Assembly (NCBI GenBank): GCA_023402845.1
Contig: JAEYFP010000013.1
Span: 62,001-126,000 of the forward strand
DNA length: 64,000 bases
Source: Bacillota bacterium
GTDB lineage: Bacteria; Bacillota; Clostridia; Lachnospirales; Lachnospiraceae
Reading direction: 5' to 3'
The translations under genes were made by a program, and so were the position numbers. The notes under the pieces are model-generated. The model was not told the DNA's origin, did not search any database, and saw only the letters and a list, made by a program, of their open reading frames with translations. This document shows positions 17,067-26,463 of this stretch, piece by piece. Within the stretch, counting starts at the first letter, position 1. Every line of letters starts with the position of its first letter.

Positions 17067-18377
17067 TCATCGATGCAGTTCCTCAAATGGAGACTCATAT
17101 ACGGCGTTTGTGCCAAGCAGCTCCTCAATACGCAGAAGCTGGTTGTATTTTGCCGTCCTGTCACTCCTGCACGGTGCGCCCGTCTTAATCTGTCCCGCAT
17201 TTGCGGCAACGGCAATATCTGCAATGACCGTATCCTCCGTTTCTCCCGAACGGTGTGAAATAACCGTCTGGTAGCCGCTTCTCTTTGCCATTTCAATTGC
17301 GTCGAAAGCTTCACTGAGCGTCCCGATCTGATTGACCTTCACTAGAATAGCATTTGCTGTTTCCAGATGAATTCCCGCTTCCAGCCGTTTCGTATTTGTC
17401 ACAAACAGATCGTCACCAACAAGCTGCACTCGCTTTCCAAGCCGTTTTGTCATCTGCTTCCAGCCATCCCAATCATCCTCATGAAGCCCGTCCTCAATTG
17501 ATAAAATCGGATACCGCTCGATCAGGCTTTCATAATAGCCGATCAGTTCCGAGGAATCCCGTACGATTTTCTTATCCTGCAGTTTTCCCTCTCCTTCGAA
17601 TACATAGACATTCAGCGATTCGTCATACAACTCGCTCGCCGCCGCATCGATTGCAATTCCGATGTCTTTTCCCGGCATATAACCGCTCCGCAGAATCGCC
17701 TCGACAATCAGCTCCAACACCGCTTCCGCCGTCGGCAAATCAGGAGCGAATCCACCCTCATCGCCGATTCCCGTAGACAACCCCTTTTCCTTGCAGAGCA
17801 ATTTTAATACATGATAGATTTCGGAGCAGATACGGAGTGCCTTTTTAAATTCTCCTGCCATCGCAGGCACAATCATGAATTCCTGAAAGTCCACCGTATT
17901 GTCCGCATGCTTTCCTCCATTTAAAATATTCATCATCGGGACAGGCATCCGGTAGGCATTACTGCCGCCAAGATAGCGAAATAACGGGATATGAAGCGAT
18001 TCTGCCGCTGCCCTTGCGGCTGCCATTGATACACCTAACATTGCGTTAGCGCCAAGATTTTCTTTATTTTCCGTCCCATCCAGCTCTTTGAGCAGCAAAT
18101 CTATCTGTCGTTGATCCAATACATTTTTGCCTATCAGCGCTGTCCGTATTTTTTGATTGACATTGCATACGGCCTTTTCCACACCGAGACCGCGGTAGCG
18201 CGCCTCTCCATCTCTCAATTCCACTGCTTCAAAACGCCCGGTGCTGGCGCCCGAAGGCACAGATGCCAACCCTGTATGAACTCCGTCTGCCGTCACCTCC
18301 ACTTCTACCGTCGGATTCCCACGGGAATCCAGTATTTCCCTCGCACAAATTTCTGTGATGATTGCTTCCCGGTACAT
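17067..18377 (-). CDS. eno: Enolase
   Basis: This 436-residue cytoplasmic enzyme interconverts 2-phosphoglycerate and phosphoenolpyruvate. Motifs in order are EILDSRGNPTVEVEV (14-28), SGASTGRFEAVELRDG, GGFAPDLPTAEAVL, metal ligand segments SIEDGLHEDDW and LVGDDLFVTN, catalytic lysine in ILVKVNQIGT, and ISHRSGETEDT. It follows gpmI (phosphoglycerate mutase), the preceding step of glycolysis, after 73 bases. That gap contains a perfect 14-bp inverted repeat whose second arm is the enolase ribosome site, so its translation may be gated. Confidence 0.97.
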   Translation of the reverse strand: MYREAIITEICAREILDSRGNPTVEVEVTADGVHTGLASVPSGASTGRFEAVELRDGEARYRGLGVEKAVCNVNQKIRTALIGKNVLDQRQIDLLLKELDGTENKENLGANAMLGVSMAAARAAAESLHIPLFRYLGGSNAYRMPVPMMNILNGGKHADNTVDFQEFMIVPAMAGEFKKALRICSEIYHVLKLLCKEKGLSTGIGDEGGFAPDLPTAEAVLELIVEAILRSGYMPGKDIGIAIDAAASELYDESLNVYVFEGEGKLQDKKIVRDSSELIGYYESLIERYPILSIEDGLHEDDWDGWKQMTKRLGKRVQLVGDDLFVTNTKRLEAGIHLETANAILVKVNQIGTLSEAFDAIEMAKRSGYQTVISHRSGETEDTVIADIAVAANAGQIKTGAPCRSDRTAKYNQLLRIEELLGTNAVYESPFEELHR

Positions 18378-18382
18378 ATAAA

Positions 18383-18423
18383 ATTCCTCCTAATACAATG
18401 ATAAGGATAGTATTAGGAGGAAT
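18383..18423 (-). promoter_or_regulatory. Hairpin sequestering the eno ribosome-binding site
   Basis: In the mRNA AUUCCUCCUAAUAC (18423-18410) is exactly complementary to GUAUUAGGAGGAAU (18396-18383), with a 13-base loop. The second arm contains the AGGAGG ribosome site of eno, 8 bases before its ATG. The fold would hide that site. Because the stem is followed by UUUUAU it could also act as a weak terminator or attenuator between gpmI and eno. Confidence 0.65.
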
Positions 18424-18450
18424 CCGGTTCCATATTCTATTTCTAACAAT

Positions 18451-19992
18451 TTATTTTTTGATAAGCAAGGACTTTCCCGTCATTTCCTTCGGCTGCTTCA
18501 TACCCATCGTCTCAATCAGCGTCGGCACAATATCAGCCAGACAACCGCCTTCGCGCAGCGTATAGGAAGAATCATAATTGACGAGGATAAATGGCACCGG
18601 ATTAGTTGTGTGTGCCGTAAACGGTGTCCCCGTTTCATAATCAACGAGCTGTTCCGCATTACCGTGATCCGCGCAGACAAACAGCACGCCGCCGACTTCT
18701 TTTACAGCGTCAACTGCTCTTCCGACACATTCATCGACAGCTTCTACCGCCTTGATTGCCGCACTTTCTACGCCGGTGTGTCCTACCATGTCCGGATTTG
18801 CAAAGTTGATGATGATCACATCATATTTATCGGCCTTGATTGCCTTTACGAGGTTATCGCAAACTTCGTAAGCGCTCATCTCCGGCTTTAAGTCGTATGT
18901 TGCGACTTTCGGGGATTTTACAAGAATCCTTATCTCTCCCTCATTCGGTTCTTCCACGCCGCCGTTAAAGAAAAAAGTCACATGCGCATATTTCTCTGTT
19001 TCGGCAATTCTTGCCTGCGTCATATTATGATCGGCAAGCCACTCGCCAAATGTATTCGTAACAGCTACCTTTTTAAACGCGACAAGCTTGTTTTCAATTA
19101 ACGGATCATAATCAGAAAAACATACATAAATAATATCAAGCTTCTTATCCCGCTTAAAGGAACGGAATTCATCATCACAGAAGGCATGTGTAATTTCACG
19201 GGCTCTGTCCGGTCTGAAATTGAAGAAGATTACAGAATCCTCATCATTGATTGTACCGACCGGTACTCCTCCGTTGACGATCACGGTCGGCTTAACAAAT
19301 TCATCTGTTTCGTTTCTGTCGTAGGAAGCCTGAATCGCCTCCTCGGCGTTGGCTGCCTTTAAGCCTTCTCCATGTGTCAAAGCGGCATAAGCAAGCTTCA
19401 CACGATCATAATTATTATCTCTGTCCATTACATAGTAACGTCCCATAACCGAAGCAATTTCACCGATACCAATTTCACGCATCTTTGCCTGAAGCTGCTC
19501 TGCATAACCCTTGCCAGACTTCGGCGGCGTATCGCGGCCATCCAAAAAGCAATGCACATAAACCTTGCGCAGATTATGCCTCTTTGCCATTTCCAACAAG
19601 CCGTACAGATGTGTGATATGACTGTGCACACCGCCGTCTGATAATAGACCAAATAAATGAAGGGCGGAATCACCCTTCTTACAATTTTCAATTGCCGTCA
19701 AAAGCGCTTTATTCTCAAAAAATACACCATCCTGAATCTCTTTTGTAATTCTTGTAAGCTCCTGGTATACGATGCGGCCGGCACCCATATTCAGATGTCC
19801 GACTTCGGAGTTTCCCATTTGTCCGTCAGGAAGTCCGACTGCCATACCGCTTGCAAGTCCTCTTACAAACGGATAATCGCGCATCAGTCCGTCAATTACG
19901 GGCGTCTTCGCTTCGTATACGGCATTTCCGTCCTGTCGCTCATTTAACCCGTAGCCATCTAAAATCATTAATACTGTTGGTTTTTTACTCAT
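18451..19992 (-). CDS. gpmI: 2,3-bisphosphoglycerate-independent phosphoglycerate mutase
   Basis: This 513-residue, metal-dependent (Mn-type) member of the alkaline phosphatase superfamily converts 3-phosphoglycerate to 2-phosphoglycerate. The catalytic serine lies in GQMGNSEVGHLNMG (about residue 61). Metal ligand motifs are VLMILDGYGL at the start and FANPDMVGHTG and CADHGNAEQ near the end. The start at 19992 (MSKKPTVLMIL) is chosen because AAGGAG lies 7 bases upstream; longer in-frame starts lack one. Promoter TTGCGG-17-TATAAT lies over the end of the upstream gene. It is transcribed toward eno. Confidence 0.96.
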   Translation of the reverse strand: MSKKPTVLMILDGYGLNERQDGNAVYEAKTPVIDGLMRDYPFVRGLASGMAVGLPDGQMGNSEVGHLNMGAGRIVYQELTRITKEIQDGVFFENKALLTAIENCKKGDSALHLFGLLSDGGVHSHITHLYGLLEMAKRHNLRKVYVHCFLDGRDTPPKSGKGYAEQLQAKMREIGIGEIASVMGRYYVMDRDNNYDRVKLAYAALTHGEGLKAANAEEAIQASYDRNETDEFVKPTVIVNGGVPVGTINDEDSVIFFNFRPDRAREITHAFCDDEFRSFKRDKKLDIIYVCFSDYDPLIENKLVAFKKVAVTNTFGEWLADHNMTQARIAETEKYAHVTFFFNGGVEEPNEGEIRILVKSPKVATYDLKPEMSAYEVCDNLVKAIKADKYDVIIINFANPDMVGHTGVESAAIKAVEAVDECVGRAVDAVKEVGGVLFVCADHGNAEQLVDYETGTPFTAHTTNPVPFILVNYDSSYTLREGGCLADIVPTLIETMGMKQPKEMTGKSLLIKK

Positions 19993-20054
19993 CTTCATTC
20001 TCCTTCTGTACAACCTGCATTTACTGTTCCTTGCACTCCATATCCACTTTAGGA

Positions 20055-20083
20055 ATTATACACTTTTTATCCTGTGACCGCAA
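20055..20083 (-). promoter_or_regulatory. Promoter of gpmI-eno
   Basis: Minus-strand TTGCGG (20078-20083), 17 bases, TATAAT (20055-20060). The -10 overlaps the stop codon of the Mrr-like gene. Confidence 0.7.
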
Positions 20084-20877
20084 TAACTTTTATACCGGAT
20101 CAAGCACTTGACAAATATTCTCAAATTGATTGCATTCAGAAAGATCAGCAGCGCAAGCATTCCCATATAGGAAGGATCCGCAGCACCTTTCATACTGTTT
20201 ATCAGGTACAGACAGCCAATTGAATAAATCGGATAGACAGTAAGAAAGCTCCCCATCAGAAGCCATGCTCTTCCTTCATTTTTCTTTTTGAGCGCTTCAC
20301 TGTCTTCTTTCAGCATCTCATGTAAAAATAGGAGCTGATGCTTCCCCTTTTTGTCCTCCTGCTCCAAAAGTCTGACGAATCTGCCAAACAGGTAGCCGTT
20401 GATCAGATCAATTCCATGCTTGCCTGCATAGACAACCGCATTCTGCGTAAAATCGCTTGTCGTCACGAAGCAGGCGCCATCCGCCTCGGTATCAAGCATG
20501 GCGGAATGCAGCTTCTGTATACGCTCCCTGCTGATTCTATATTGCGGCTGGTAAAGCTTGACCTCAGCGACATATTTTTTATTATTTTTATACATAATCA
20601 CATCCTTACCGCCGTCATTTACCGCCTTTGTCACCGTCACCTGCTCATAACCGGCACTTTCAAATACAGCGGCCACATAGCTTTCAAAAAGAATGGGTCT
20701 GCTGTGAAATTCATTAAGCAGTAGCTCGGTTGTCTTTTCCGCTTCCAGATACTCTTGATCCGCCCGTTTTTTTTTGCGGTACCGGCGGTAGGCAAGTGTC
20801 CCCCGATTACATGCCCTGATCAGATAGCCTGCAAACAAAAATGACACAAAAATAAGAATTTGAATTGCGTAAGCCAT
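20056..20877 (-). CDS. Membrane-anchored Mrr-like restriction endonuclease-fold protein
   Basis: This 273-residue protein has an N-terminal membrane helix (about 4-22), a basic stretch and a coiled segment. A PD-(D/E)xK nuclease fold of the Mrr_cat type follows: FESYVAAVFESAGY, then NDGGKDVIMY (D92) and AEVKLYQ (E105, K107), with Q and R in the next helix. Two further membrane helices lie at the C-terminus (about 205-230 and 238-265). The catalytic residues look intact, so nuclease activity is plausible. Genes of this kind are known as solitary restriction-like nucleases of modified DNA, but a membrane form has no settled role. ATG 20877 follows GGGGAGGAAT closely; a TTG four codons upstream is the alternative. 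No methyltransferase neighbour is present. Confidence 0.75.
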   Translation of the reverse strand: MAYAIQILIFVSFLFAGYLIRACNRGTLAYRRYRKKKRADQEYLEAEKTTELLLNEFHSRPILFESYVAAVFESAGYEQVTVTKAVNDGGKDVIMYKNNKKYVAEVKLYQPQYRISRERIQKLHSAMLDTEADGACFVTTSDFTQNAVVYAGKHGIDLINGYLFGRFVRLLEQEDKKGKHQLLFLHEMLKEDSEALKKKNEGRAWLLMGSFLTVYPIYSIGCLYLINSMKGAADPSYMGMLALLIFLNAINLRIFVKCLIRYKSYCGHRIKSV

Positions 20878-20887
20878 ATTCCTCCCC

Positions 20888-20932
20888 AAAAAAGGAAGCC
20901 CTACTCTTCCAACGGCAGAGTGGACTTCATTC
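20888..20932 (-). terminator. Candidate terminator of PilZ gene
   Basis: GAAGTCCACTCT and AGAGTAGGGCTTC on the minus strand form an imperfect stem with a bulge and G-U pairs, followed by CTTTTTTGG. Confidence 0.5.
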
Positions 20933-20979
20933 TATCCTTTTAATACGACCGGATACCTCTGTTTGCTGCCGGATATCCG

Positions 20980-21324
20980 TCACTGCTCATTTACATTTGC
21001 CGCATCAAACATGTCATAAATGGCAATTTTGCCCGCATCTGCTTCAGTCATACCTACAAACGTCGCTCCATAGACATTTTCCTCGCCGTCAGTATCCAAA
21101 CGTGTTATATTGACAAATGTATGAATGATCTCCTTTGTCCAAATCGTCAGCTCCGTTTCATAAACCGAATTGATCTCCAGTGTTCTTTTGCATTTAAAAC
21201 CAATCCCCGTCTTGGAAAGATTAAGAACCTCCACCGGTATGATATCGTCCTTCCCCGAATCAATCCGCTGCATTACAAGAAACGCGTCCAGCACGATCCG
21301 TCTGTTTCTTCTCTTTTCCTCCAT
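20980..21324 (-). CDS. PilZ domain protein (cyclic di-GMP receptor)
   Basis: This 114-residue protein is almost entirely one PilZ domain. The two c-di-GMP-binding motifs are present: the arginine box EEKRRNRRIVLDA at the N-terminus and NLSKTGIGF (the N/DxSxxG motif, about residues 35-43). It should bind c-di-GMP and act through a partner that is not evident here. The start at 21324 has AAAGGGG six bases upstream; a longer in-frame start at 21345 lacks one. It has its own promoter. Other c-di-GMP proteins in the window are the GGDEF protein at 43695 and the HD-GYP protein at 54992. Confidence 0.85.
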   Translation of the reverse strand: MEEKRRNRRIVLDAFLVMQRIDSGKDDIIPVEVLNLSKTGIGFKCKRTLEINSVYETELTIWTKEIIHTFVNITRLDTDGEENVYGATFVGMTEADAGKIAIYDMFDAANVNEQ

Positions 21325-21411
21325 ATGGTACCCCTTTCCATACATGATGTCTCTGAATGATCGGATGCAGTCTTATTTTGGTTAAAACTGTAGCCTCAAA
21401 TATACATATTT

Positions 21412-21440
21412 ATCATATAATACTTTGCTTATTCTTACAA
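21412..21440 (-). promoter_or_regulatory. Promoter of PilZ gene
   Basis: Minus-strand TTGTAA (21435-21440), 17 bases, TATGAT (21412-21417), about 90 bases before the start. Confidence 0.55.
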
Positions 21441-21459
21441 GCCATATTTTACAAACCGT

Positions 21460-22503
21460 TTACATATTTTTCAAATGATCTGTAATAAGCATCGCATCTC
21501 CAAAAGAAAAAAAACGATAATTTTCCTTCACTGCCTCTCTGTAAGCCGATAAAATATGTTCTTTGCCGGCAAGCGCAGAGACGAGCATCAAAAGGGTAGA
21601 TTCCGGCAGGTGAAAATTTGTGATAAGACAATCCATTAACTTGAAACGATAACCCGGATAGATAAAAATATCCGTATTCCCTCCACCTGCCATTAAATGC
21701 CCATTTTCTTCCGCCGCACTCTCGATTGTGCGGCAGCTTGTCGTTCCAACACAGATGACCCGGTGTCCGCTTTCCTTCGCTCTGTTAATTTTCTCAGCCG
21801 CTTCCTGTGTAATTTGATAGTATTCGGAATGCATATGGTGCTCAAGTACATTTTCAACCTTCACAGGCCGAAATGTACCAAGCCCCACATGTAACGTTAC
21901 ATACGCGATGATAATACCGCTTTCTTCAAGCTGTGCAAGCAGCTCCTTTGTGAAATGCAACCCTGCCGTCGGTGCCGCCGCAGAGCCTTCATACTTGGCA
22001 TAAACAGTCTGATAGCGGTTTTTATCCTTTAGCTTATGTGTAATATATGGGGGCAGCGGCATTTCGCCCAGCTGGTCGAGCACCTCTTCAAAAATACCGT
22101 CATAAAAAAACTGAACGAGCCGGCCCCCCGCCTCTGTAGTATCCAAAATCTCCGCCTTTAGAATACCGCCGCCAAAGCATAGACGCGCACCCGCACGCAG
22201 CTTTTTACCAGGCTTTACAAGCGTCTCCCATATATCATTATCCTTACGCTTTAAAAGCAGCACCTCCGCATTTGCTCCGGTATTTTCTTTAACGCCCAAA
22301 AGTCTTGCCGGGATGACCTTTGTATTATTTAACACAAGACAGTCCCCGGAAGTTAAAAAATTACCGATTTCCCGAAATTGATGATGGGCGATCCCTCCTG
22401 TCTGCTTATCAAGCACAAGCAGGCGGGAGGCCGCACGATCCTCCAAAGGATCCTGTGCAATCAGTTCCTTTGGAAGATCAAAATAAAACTCTGAGGTTTT
22501 CAT
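21460..22503 (-). CDS. queA: S-adenosylmethionine:tRNA ribosyltransferase-isomerase
   Basis: This 347-residue enzyme makes epoxyqueuosine in the wobble position of certain tRNAs, using the ribosyl part of SAM. Family motifs are FYFDLPKELIAQDPLEDRAASRLL at the N-terminus, YEGSAAAPTAGLHFT (the most conserved block), LHVGLGTFRPV and NFHLPESTLLMLVSA. The start is placed at 22503 by alignment with family starts, with AGGA six bases upstream; an ATG two codons earlier is also possible. It follows pheT by 16 bases and is probably cotranscribed with pheST. No tgt gene is visible. Confidence 0.94.
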   Translation of the reverse strand: MKTSEFYFDLPKELIAQDPLEDRAASRLLVLDKQTGGIAHHQFREIGNFLTSGDCLVLNNTKVIPARLLGVKENTGANAEVLLLKRKDNDIWETLVKPGKKLRAGARLCFGGGILKAEILDTTEAGGRLVQFFYDGIFEEVLDQLGEMPLPPYITHKLKDKNRYQTVYAKYEGSAAAPTAGLHFTKELLAQLEESGIIIAYVTLHVGLGTFRPVKVENVLEHHMHSEYYQITQEAAEKINRAKESGHRVICVGTTSCRTIESAAEENGHLMAGGGNTDIFIYPGYRFKLMDCLITNFHLPESTLLMLVSALAGKEHILSAYREAVKENYRFFSFGDAMLITDHLKNM

Positions 22504-22519
22504 TTGCATTCCTGTTTCC

Positions 22520-24985
22520 TTATTGTCTGAGTTCAATTCCAAGACGCTCCAGTCCATTTAAAATCTTTTTCATTGCTGTATTGACATCGTTATCCTCAAG
22601 TGTTTTCTCTTGATCACGGAATACGATGGAATAGGCCACCGACTTAAAGCCTGCTTTGATCTGCTCACCCTCATAAATATCAAACAGCTCATAGCCCTCC
22701 AGTATTTTTCCGCCTCGCTGTGCAATAATATCCTCAATCTGGCCTACAAGCACGTTTTTCGGAACGACCATACTGATATCACGATTTACGGATGGATATT
22801 TTGCAATGCCGGTATATTTTCTTTCAAATGTTGCAAACGGTTCTATGGACGGCATATCAAGCACTGCCACATAGACCTTGCCTTTCATGTCATAATTGGA
22901 AACGACCTCTGGATGCACCTCGCCTAAAAATCCGACATTGACATTTTCATAGACAATATTGGCCTGTCTGCCCGGATGCAGATACGGATAGCTTTCGGAA
23001 AGGACAGCATAATTTCTGGTAAAGTTGCTCAGATCCGCACCGTTTGGGTAATAAGAAACTTTTTTCTTCATTCCGACATATTCGAAAAATTCCTCGATCG
23101 CGCCCTTCATGCTGAAGAAATCGCCCTCTCCGTAAAATCCAAGTGTCAACTGCATTCTTTCATCCGGCAGTTCTTCAAGAGGAAGCTGCTTTGGCAGATA
23201 AACATTTCCAAGCTCATATAGTTTTACATTTTTGTTTCTTCTATTATAATTCGTCGCTAAAGAGCTCAGCATACCGCCGAGGGAAATCGTTCGCATTACT
23301 GAGAAATCTTCACCGAGCGGATTTGCAATTGTAACCGTTTTTCTCAGCACATTCCCCTGCGGAATCAGCAGTTTGTCAAAATTTTTCGGACTTTCGAATG
23401 AATAGCACATACCCTGTGAAAAACCACAGTACTCCGCAATATCCCTTGCAAGCTGTTCAATCCTTAACTTAAACGACAGTTTTCCGGTCGTTGCTTCGCC
23501 TGTCGGCAGTGTCTCCTCAATTTTGTCATATCCGTAAAAGCGTGCAATTTCCTCCGCAATATCGGCAATTCCTTCCAAATCCTGACGGAATGTCGGGATC
23601 GTCAGAAGGCTGTTTTGTGCATCATATCGGATTTCCAGTCTTTTCAGAATATCCAGCATCCTATCTTTTGTAATATCGGTTCCGAGCAGTGCATTGATGC
23701 GTTTTACATCCAATTTCATTGTCCGCTCCTGCGGGAGCGCCCCATGCACATCCACAACACCATCGACGACTTCACCGCAGCCAAGCTCCTCTATCAGCTG
23801 ACATGCCCGGTTGATTGCTGCCAGCGCATTATGCGGATCCAGCCCCTTTTCAAAAATACCGGAGGCGTCCGTGCGAAGTCCAAGGCGTTTTGCCGATTTA
23901 CGAATATTTGCGCCGTTAAAAGTTGCCGCTTCAAATAACACAGTTTTTACAGCATCCGTGATTTTTGAATTTTCGCCTCCCATAATACCGGCGATACCGA
24001 TTTCCTTTTCCCCGTCGCAGATCATCAGCATATTTGAATCAAGCTTTCTGCTTTGTCCGTCGAGTGTTAGAAATTCATTGCCGTCTTTTGCACGCTTTAC
24101 AACAATTTTGTGACCGGCTACCATATCCAAATCAAATGCATGCATCGGCTGCCCATATTCCTCCATGACATAATTCGTAATATCAACGAGGTTGTTGATC
24201 GGTCTGATACCGCTCGCAGCAAGCCTTCTTTGCATCCACTTCGGTGAAGGACCGATTTTGATATTTTTACATACTCTTGCCGTATATCTCGCACAGAGCT
24301 CCTGATCCAGAACTTCCACGGAAACATAGTCATTCACGCTTTCTCCGGCTCCCTCACTTTCCACCTTGGGTTCTAAAAACGGCTTATCAAATGTCGCAGC
24401 CGCCTCTCTTGCAATGCCAAGCACACTGTAGCAGTCAACTCTGTTAGAGGTAATTTCATATTCAAATACCGTATCACGCAATCCCAACTCCGCGACTGCG
24501 TCTGCGCCTACGGCCGTATCCTTAGGAAAGATATAAATCCCTTCCTCCGGTGCCTCAGGATACAGTTCCCTGCTAGAGCCGAGCTCCTCAATCGAGCACA
24601 TCATGCCATAGGAATCCACACCTCTCAGCTTTCCGTTTTTTATAACAATGCCGTCCTCCGGAAGCGGACCGCCGTCATGACCGCCGGCCACCTTGCCTCC
24701 GTCTACAACTACGGGAACCTTGTCTCCCACCTGCACATTGGAGGCGCCGGTTACGATCTGAAGGCGCCTTTCGCCCAAATCCACCTGACAAACAATCAGC
24801 TTATCCGCATCAGGATGCCTTTCGATTGATAAAATCTGCCCCACATAAATATCCTTTAAATTTTTGTCAAGACGCTCAAACGTTTCCACCTTCGTTCCTG
24901 AAAGGGTCATCGCATCCGTATATTCCTGATCGGTACAGGAAAGCTCCGGCACATAAGCCTTGATCCATGATAATGATGTATTCAT
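22520..24985 (-). CDS. pheT: Phenylalanyl-tRNA synthetase beta subunit
   Basis: This 821-residue subunit works with PheS as an alpha2-beta2 complex that charges tRNA-Phe. Domains in order: N-terminal tRNA-binding EMAP-like OB fold (about 40-150, DKLIVCQVD and QIVTGASNV), B3/B4 editing region (about 205-370, EITSNRVDC), B5, the catalytic-like core (about 480-680) and the C-terminal ferredoxin-like anticodon-binding domain (about 725-821, YPSVNRDISMVV). It lies 63 bases downstream of pheS and is presumably controlled by the same T-box. Confidence 0.97.
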   Translation of the reverse strand: MNTSLSWIKAYVPELSCTDQEYTDAMTLSGTKVETFERLDKNLKDIYVGQILSIERHPDADKLIVCQVDLGERRLQIVTGASNVQVGDKVPVVVDGGKVAGGHDGGPLPEDGIVIKNGKLRGVDSYGMMCSIEELGSSRELYPEAPEEGIYIFPKDTAVGADAVAELGLRDTVFEYEITSNRVDCYSVLGIAREAAATFDKPFLEPKVESEGAGESVNDYVSVEVLDQELCARYTARVCKNIKIGPSPKWMQRRLAASGIRPINNLVDITNYVMEEYGQPMHAFDLDMVAGHKIVVKRAKDGNEFLTLDGQSRKLDSNMLMICDGEKEIGIAGIMGGENSKITDAVKTVLFEAATFNGANIRKSAKRLGLRTDASGIFEKGLDPHNALAAINRACQLIEELGCGEVVDGVVDVHGALPQERTMKLDVKRINALLGTDITKDRMLDILKRLEIRYDAQNSLLTIPTFRQDLEGIADIAEEIARFYGYDKIEETLPTGEATTGKLSFKLRIEQLARDIAEYCGFSQGMCYSFESPKNFDKLLIPQGNVLRKTVTIANPLGEDFSVMRTISLGGMLSSLATNYNRRNKNVKLYELGNVYLPKQLPLEELPDERMQLTLGFYGEGDFFSMKGAIEEFFEYVGMKKKVSYYPNGADLSNFTRNYAVLSESYPYLHPGRQANIVYENVNVGFLGEVHPEVVSNYDMKGKVYVAVLDMPSIEPFATFERKYTGIAKYPSVNRDISMVVPKNVLVGQIEDIIAQRGGKILEGYELFDIYEGEQIKAGFKSVAYSIVFRDQEKTLEDNDVNTAMKKILNGLERLGIELRQ

Positions 24986-25048
24986 AATCGTCTATTCCTT
25001 TCTTTTTCTTATCTCTGTCGTCATTCAAGCTGCCATGGAAAAATAATG

Positions 25049-26068
25049 TCAAAACTGCTTTAAGAAGCGGATATCATTTTCATAGAGCAGTCGCATATCG
25101 TCGATTTCATATTTGAGCAGGGCGATTCTTTCCAATCCGAGGCCGAAAGCAAAGCCGGAATATTTCTCAGGATCAATGCCGCTCATCTTCAGTACATTCG
25201 GGTGTACCATACCACAGCCGAGAATTTCAATCCAGCCGGTTCCCTTGCAGAACCTGCAGCCCTTTCCGCCGCATTTAAAGCAGGAAACATCTGCTTCCGC
25301 ACTAGGCTCCGTGAAATTAAAATGATGCGGTCTGAAACGTACCTTCGTCTCTTCACCAAACATCTCCTTTGCAAATTCCGCAAGTGTTCCCTTTAAATCA
25401 GCAAAGGTGATGTGTTTATCAATGACAAGCCCCTCAATCTGATGGAAGGAAGGGGAATGCGTCGCGTCTACCTCATCAGAGCGGAATACTCTTCCCGGTG
25501 CAATCATTCGAATCGGAAGCCTTCCTTTCTCCATTTCATGAACCTGTGTCCCCGATGTCTGGGTGCGCAGTAAAAAATCGCCGTTAATATAAAATGTATC
25601 CTGTTCATCCTTTGCCGGATGGTCAGCCGGAATATTCAATGCTTCAAAGTTATAGTAATCCGTTTCAATTTCCGGTCCTTCCACAACTTCATAGCCCATG
25701 CCGACAAAAATACGCTCGACCTCCTCCATGACAATTGTGTTCGGGTGACGGTGTCCCATCGTATCCTTTTTAGCAGGCAGTGTCACATCAATGACCTCGT
25801 TTTTCATCTGTACTTCTCTGACGGCCCGCTCCATTTTCAGCTTGGCTTCCTCCAGTGCCTGCTCAATCGCTTCCCTTGTCTCATTAACCATCTGTCCGAC
25901 CTTCGGACGATCCTCAGGTGCAACATCCTTCATCCCTTTTAACACAGATGTAAGCTCCCCTTTTTTTCCCAGAAAATTTACTCTTACCTCATTCAATTTT
26001 TCCAACACATCCGATGCCTGAATCTGCTTCAGTGCTTCGTCTCTGATCTGCTTCAGCTGCTCTTTCAT
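25049..26068 (-). CDS. pheS: Phenylalanyl-tRNA synthetase alpha subunit
   Basis: This 339-residue class II synthetase subunit has an N-terminal coiled-coil arm (1-90) that contacts tRNA and a catalytic domain. Class II motif 1 is near HPNTIVMEEVERIF, motif 2 is GRVFRSDEVDATHSPSFHQ and motif 3 is GFAFGLGLERIALL. Cysteines in CFKCGGKGCRFC form a small zinc-knuckle-like insert known in many Firmicute PheS proteins. It is the first gene after a T-box leader. A GAAGGAGAAAGGAACT ribosome region precedes the ATG. Confidence 0.97.
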   Translation of the reverse strand: MKEQLKQIRDEALKQIQASDVLEKLNEVRVNFLGKKGELTSVLKGMKDVAPEDRPKVGQMVNETREAIEQALEEAKLKMERAVREVQMKNEVIDVTLPAKKDTMGHRHPNTIVMEEVERIFVGMGYEVVEGPEIETDYYNFEALNIPADHPAKDEQDTFYINGDFLLRTQTSGTQVHEMEKGRLPIRMIAPGRVFRSDEVDATHSPSFHQIEGLVIDKHITFADLKGTLAEFAKEMFGEETKVRFRPHHFNFTEPSAEADVSCFKCGGKGCRFCKGTGWIEILGCGMVHPNVLKMSGIDPEKYSGFAFGLGLERIALLKYEIDDMRLLYENDIRFLKQF

Positions 26069-26117
26069 AGTTCCTTTCTCCTTCCTTCACACTTCCAATT
26101 TGATTTGGATCTTCGTA

Positions 26118-26390
26118 CACGAAAAAACTTTCGTCTCCCTGAATCATTCAGAGGGACGAAAGTTTTTCCGCGGTACCACCCATATTCCGGCAACAAAAAA
26201 ACACTGCCGACACTCATTATGCGTAACGGGCATAACCGTTTTCCCTTACTGGGCGCATTTCAAGAGCCATGAACCTACGCCTCCTGATATACAACATCAC
26301 ATTTCAGGGAAACTGCTCCGGTGGGAAATTCGAACAATTATCTGAACTTAAGGAGACTTACAGCCGGCGGCCTCCTCTCTCTGCAAGAAA
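26118..26390 (-). ncRNA. T-box riboswitch (Phe) upstream of pheST
   Basis: The leader carries the T-box core GGGTGGTACCGCGG (26181-26168 on the minus strand). It is followed by a strong terminator: ACTTTCGTCCCTCTGAAT paired with ATTCAGGGAGACGAAAGT (26163-26127), then TTTTTTCG. Stem I begins near 26385 with GCAGAGAGAGGAGGC. Uncharged tRNA pairing with the T-box bulge would prevent termination. A UUC triplet is available in the stem I region (GAAUUUCCC); assignment to Phe rests mainly on the downstream genes. Confidence 0.93.
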
Positions 26391-26463
26391 ATAATGTCCT
26401 ACTTAACACCTTCATCGAATTTTTCAAATATACTGAATAGTTATGTTTTATTCTATGCAATGA

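Noticed and set aside
26100..26463. Protein-coding content in the 395-base gap before pheS
   Set aside because: The gap is explained by a T-box leader with its terminator.
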